Below the pieces are notes generated by a model, which was not told the origin of the DNA, made no database searches, and worked only from the letters and a program-made list of their open reading frames with translations. A stretch of 64,000 nt of DNA from Maea johnstoni (lineage: Eukaryota; Annelida; Polychaeta; Spionida; Magelonidae). Shown in pieces: positions 59,759 through 64,000 of this stretch (position 1 is the first letter of the stretch; each line of letters starts with the position of its first letter). The DNA is taken from positions 40,246,975 through 40,310,974 of the forward strand of contig OZ012690.1 in NCBI GenBank assembly GCA_963942565.1, given 5' to 3'. Made by a program: the position numbers and the translations under genes.

Positions 59759-60254
59759 CCGTAATTTCGCGTGTATAAGACGCACCTGTATATAAGACGC
59801 ACCCCTTGTCCAGGCCTTTAAAATGATGTATAGACCTTAGCTTTGTGTATAGTGCGCACCCCCTTTTCGGAATTATTGTAGGAAATCAACTCCTCATGAA
59901 TAACGCTAGAAAGCCAGTAAAACGCATATTGAGATGAGTGAAATGTGACATCACCTTGACATCAATGCGTATCACCCTGTGTCGGTACTCACTAACCATT
60001 GTCCTAGGCATGTCACATGGATTGTAATCAATAAATTCTAGCGGAGGGTGGTTCGGTAATTACAATTCATCAATGACGAGGCAAACATCGATCGGCATTG
60101 TCTTGGCCTCATTATAATTGTAATTGGCGATCTCCGAGTGGCCTGGTAACTCGATGTAAAACACCCTATATCTCTAGCTTTGTGTATAAGACGCACCCCC
60201 GATTTGAGTGTAAAAATTTGTGTAAAAGTGCGTCGTATACACGCGAAATTACGG
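59759..60254 (+). mobile_element. Complete pogo/Tigger-like MITE, TA TSD
   Basis: 496 bp between TA dinucleotides. Ends ccgtaatttcgcgtgtataa and ttatacacgcgaaattacgg-like (right end gtatacacgcgaaattacgg). Three internal taagacgcacc blocks. No transposase. Confidence 0.88.
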
Positions 60255-61149
60255 TATACATTGGGCATGCCAACACTCACTTGGCAGTCATTTCAAAAGC
60301 ACAACAACTGTAAAAGGAGAAAGAATTACTGCATGCCTCCGGAGAAAATAAGTGAGAGATGTAAAGATAAGTGTCTGTCTGCACAATTACAGTTATGGCA
60401 TTAACACCAGAAAGAGACACATGGTGTGTGTGTGAAGATATTGTCATCCAGCTAAGTTCAAAAACAATGAGCACCAAAAATTTGAATCAGTTACTGAAAC
60501 TTTGAAAAAAATCATAGACCAAGCACGGAAGTCAATGAATATTAGCACTAAGTCTTATGTTTTAAAAGAATCACTGACCAACACTTCACTGCTACTATAA
60601 TAGATACTTTTCAAAAGAACAGCTTTGAGTCTCACTTATCTACCTAACTCAAGGATTTTCTACTTATCCTTACTTTCCCACACTACCCCTCCCCCCCCCT
60701 TAATTCCTCAAGGTTTTTCTCTTGAGCATTGCATTGGTAAACACTATGGAAGCCGTCACAATAGTAGCATGGTCACCTCAGGGGACACTGACCCTCTGAC
60801 TGGGCCAGTTATGTAAGGTGACCTAACCAGGCTGAAAGGGGATTTCTGGACATTGAAACTCGCTTTGTTTTCCTATGTGACCAGCTTGTCTGTGAATACC
60901 ACAAAGAGTTAACCCCCTTAATGCCACGCACCCACATGATTGTATGTGTCTGCTACTTCACAAGGAGTCAATTTGACTCTAATGGACCAGTCCACTAACA
61001 TCTGTCCGCTGACTATTCTTTATAAAGCACTTTTGAACATTATAGGTAGAAAGGGCGCTATATAAAATATCAATTATTATCATCATGTTTCAACACTATA
61101 AATCTAGAGAACCATGCGCATGTATTTGTGTGAGGGATTATCAAATCTA

Positions 61150-61728
61150 CAGGGCTCGACGTTAACATTTGAAACCACCTGCCCTGCAGGGCAGGTCACC
61201 TGGAACTTTTGCCTGCCCTGAAAATTTTTTCACCTGCCCTGCAAAAAAACTCCCTCGCGGACTTTTTGGGTTTGAAATATATTTTCGATTTCATATTTAT
61301 TCATATGTTCATTTCTGCTCAAAAATAAAATATTTTCAATAATAAACCTCATCTTAATGAAAGGGTTACAATTCCCGCCAATACAGTTCTGCACAAGCCG
61401 GTAAAACATCTTTATTTACATAGTGAAATAGTTTTGCAAACGCTTGCTAAATTTCAAATGCTCTAAATGGATCAAGACATCTGCCTTCCTGAGCAATACC
61501 AGTATATGTGCAGGAGCGGGTAGCACATATCCGTTGGTATTGCATCAGTTATTTACTGATGATGGCCAGCTAGAGAGGACATCACTGGCAGCGAGTTTTA
61601 CTGTTTTGTGAGTGATTGTTGATGGTATTTCGCGATTGAGTATCGATCCCACTGCAAATGTTTACCTTCCCTGTCGGGACTTTTTGAAAATTTTACCTGC
61701 CCCGGGCAGGCCTTAACATCAAGCCCTG
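61150..61728. mobile_element. CAGGGCT-ended MITE with 5-bp TSD
   Basis: 579 bp flanked by atcta at 61145-61149 and 61729-61733. Ends cagggctcgacgttaac and gttaa-side ttaacatcaagccctg (inverted). Subterminal acctgccctgcagggcaggt palindromes. hAT5-like by TSD length. Confidence 0.8.
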
Positions 61729-61739
61729 ATCTATTTCAT

Positions 61740-61995
61740 GAAGAGAATGGCTCGCCAGTCTAAAAGACCCTTCTGTGTTCACCAAACAGTGTGATGTAGT
61801 ACCAGGTATGGTAGATAGATGGCACCACCTGATCCTGCAGTCTCTAGAGGGTTTTCCTACTCAAACTGAATCCTCTATTCCCCTGGTGAGATAGGTGTAA
61901 AACTATATTGGCCACTATGTCCATGCACCTAGATTATTTGGTGTCTGGAAAAAACATGACAGAAAAATACATATGACAGCCTAGAAATCTAGGCT
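61740..61995 (-). repeat. Dispersed ~230-bp repeat, copy 2
   Basis: cccctggtgagataggtgta, gccactatgtccatgcacct and gacagcctagaaatctaggc are the reverse complement of 47735-47960. Confidence 0.75.
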
Positions 61996-62109
61996 AGGCT
62001 AGTTCCTGTCTGAGCCTGTGGGTGAGTGCTGTGAGAGTGAACGGGAACTACGAGGGTAAAGTTGAGGAGTGAAGGGGTGGCCCGATATAGCTCCGTAAAC
62101 AAACACAGA

Positions 62110-62490
62110 TGCTGCTGCTGCTGCCCTCACACTCAGCTGATCACATCTGACCAAGCTCAGGGCCAATGTCAAAAACCCTGTCCCCACTCAACCCCCCCCC
62201 CTTCCCCTCCACACCCTACCCTGCCCTCACACTCAGCTGTTCACATCTGACTGAGCTCAGGGCCAATGTCAAAACCCCTCCTGCCCCCTCTCATCCCCCC
62301 CCCCCCCCCCCCCCCCCCACACTCAGCTGATCACGTGACCAAGCTCAGGGCCAATGTCAAATCCCTGCCCCCTCTCATCCCCCCCTCCCATTCCACCCAC
62401 GCCCCCACCCTGCCCTCATACTCAGGGCCAATGTCAAAACCCTGCCACCTCTCATCCCCCCCCCACCCCCCTCACACTCAGCTGATCACC
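62110..62490. repeat. Minisatellite, ~100-bp unit, four copies, with poly-C
   Basis: ccctcacactcagctgatca, tctgaccaagctcagggcca, atgtcaaaaccct and a C-run recur near 62125, 62222, 62318 and 62413. A 24-nt C-run lies at 62295-62318. Confidence 0.9.
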
Positions 62491-63407
62491 CTGTAATAGT
62501 CAACAGTGTGTGCATGGTGTATAGCAAGCAGTATTCGGTGAAGAAAGTTGGCCGCATCTACCTATTATTTCATATCTGGTCTCTGTAAAGTTTGTCTAAA
62601 GTTATATACTGTTATTCTTCACACATCTATTACTTGGCCTGACCAGGCAGACAAACAGACAGACAGGCAGACCCATTCGATAGCTTTCCTCGTTGATGCC
62701 AGGTTTGAAGGTGTGAACTTTCCCCGATTCTCCGCTCAGCGTCTGACTTCCTAAGACACCTCCTGTCAGCACAGCGAAGCTTTCTGATCAATCAGCGCGG
62801 GACGTGTACCGCCCGGGACAAACCTCAACTGTCTCCGCTACTCACCGGCCAAAAACAACACCTCAGCAGCATGTGCTAACTTCTAATTGTGGACATTCTG
62901 GGTAACATAGCCCCCCCCCCCCGGAGCCAAGCATTTTGTTCACTTCGTTTATACCTATTAACCAGAAAAGTATATTACAAATTCAAAACTGAGAACACCT
63001 TGACTTAGTCCTTAAAGTTTAATCTTGTAATTGCCATCAAGAATAAACTTTCTCTTTTCTTTGTGTGTCTTGAATTTAGAGGCGTGGATTTTGCAATCCT
63101 GGCAGGCCCTTCTTAAACCTGTTATGCAAGAAACTTGCCCCGTAAATTTCCCATTGAAGTTTTTCCTTATAAGGCAGACCACCTAGGTGTGGACAGGACC
63201 TGATCAATCGTATAAATATCTCCTTACAAATAAACTAAAACCCAGTTTTAGGAAACATCATTGTTCTGTATGGGCGGTTTGGAAAGTCAGAATCAAGTTT
63301 TGTTGTAAACAAAGCTATTATATTTCCCCAAAAAAGTAACTGAAGTAAAGGACAAGCAGCCAGACTTGTCCTGTGAAGAATGTTGGTTTCATTTAGGAAT
63401 GTGTGCC
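62491..63407. other. POSH intron stretch
   Basis: Mostly unique. Bases 62750-62890 are GC-richer (cagcgcgggacgtgtaccgc). A poly-C run of about 14 lies near 62911. No exon recognised. Confidence 0.5.
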
Positions 63408-63644
63408 TTAACCCATTCATGCCTGAAGCTGTATTGGTATTATATATTGTTTTACCATCTGATGCATTATTTGAAAGAATTTCAAAGAGAAATGTTGTTC
63501 AGAACTCAACCCACAACTCCCCCTTCAAATGTGAGTGAAAGATATGAAAATTAATTGATATTCTCAAAAATGTTATAAATAATCATCCTGATGATGTTTC
63601 AAATATACCTCACCAGGTTAGTACTCTTGGTATGGAAGGGTTAA
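63408..63644 (+). mobile_element. TTAA-type family-1 MITE, full copy
   Basis: TTAA|CCCATTCATGCCTG at 63408 and tatggaaggg|TTAA at 63641-63644. Core aaagagaaatgttgttcaga and caactcccccttcaaat. Confidence 0.85.
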
Positions 63645-63914
63645 GATCTACCACAGACTGGTTTTAAGTTTTAGAACCCCCCCCCCCCTCTTCTGGCAGT
63701 AGAATGTGGGGATTCCTATTGTAAAATTGCCTGATTGGTGCAGGAGGCTGTGGTGGTCTCCATTTGCTCACTTTCTCACATTTCTAAACCAGCCTCATGA
63801 TGACATGATTTATTTTACCTTTTCATGGCTGAAATTTGGAATTTTTAAAATATTCTAAGATTCATTTTTTCTGCCAAATAGAGGCTGAATTATGACTAGC
63901 CAGTAGGGTATAGT

Positions 63915-64000
63915 GGAGGAAATTGGAAATACCACCGCCTAATTCTAAGTCACTTGGAACTTTCTCACATGCCATGATCATGAATTGAAATCCCTGGCAG
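63915..64000 (-). mobile_element. tRNA-derived SINE (family S1), cut by window end
   Basis: Minus strand gatttcaattcatgatcatg, tgtgagaaagttccaagtga, and ggcggtggtatttcc parallel the copy at 11937-12066. Confidence 0.55.

Overview
The window is animal nuclear DNA: spliced protein-coding exons with GT/AG borders, introns of 0.5 to more than 32 kb, AT-rich spacers, very long microsatellites and many small DNA transposons. The two genes recognised exist across animals. The mix of tRNA-derived SINEs, hAT-, pogo- and piggyBac-like MITEs and the unduplicated FHIP1 form fit a marine invertebrate, possibly an ambulacrarian, but the species cannot be fixed from the sequence alone.

Left part (1-30.8 kb, minus strand): the 5' half of an FHIP1 gene (FAM160A/FHIP1A-FHIP1B type, a subunit of the FTS-Hook-FHIP dynein adaptor complex). 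Six coding exons join in frame: 20244-19363, 10666-10508, 9639-9553, 1596-1429, 913-834 and 267-79. They give about 521 residues that align along their whole length with vertebrate FHIP1B; the C-terminal half lies beyond base 1. The start-codon exon has a splice acceptor upstream of the ATG, so a non-coding first exon must lie at higher coordinates. A good candidate is at about 30795-30832.

Middle (30.8-31.6 kb): a probable bidirectional promoter. FHIP1 (minus) and an SH3RF/POSH gene (plus) appear to be head to head, roughly 440 bp apart. Each has a YY1-like AAnATGGC element at its presumed start, and a CACGTG box lies between them.

Right part (31.57-64 kb, plus strand): the first coding exon of SH3RF/POSH (RING E3 ligase scaffold, 31570-31899), followed by at least 32 kb of intron. 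No SH3-domain exon was found before the window end. The intron holds a strong candidate recursive splice site at 53733/53734.

The introns are filled with non-autonomous DNA transposons. Many have clear ends and target-site duplications: hAT-like with 8-bp TSDs, CAGGG-ended elements with 5-bp TSDs, TTAA-flanked piggyBac-like MITEs, and a pogo/Tigger-like MITE. There are also tRNA-derived SINEs, minisatellites, microsatellites and one 200-N assembly gap. No tRNA, rRNA or CRISPR feature and no retroviral or LTR element was recognised. The two genes are not known to act in one pathway; both work in the cytoplasm around vesicle transport and signalling scaffolds.
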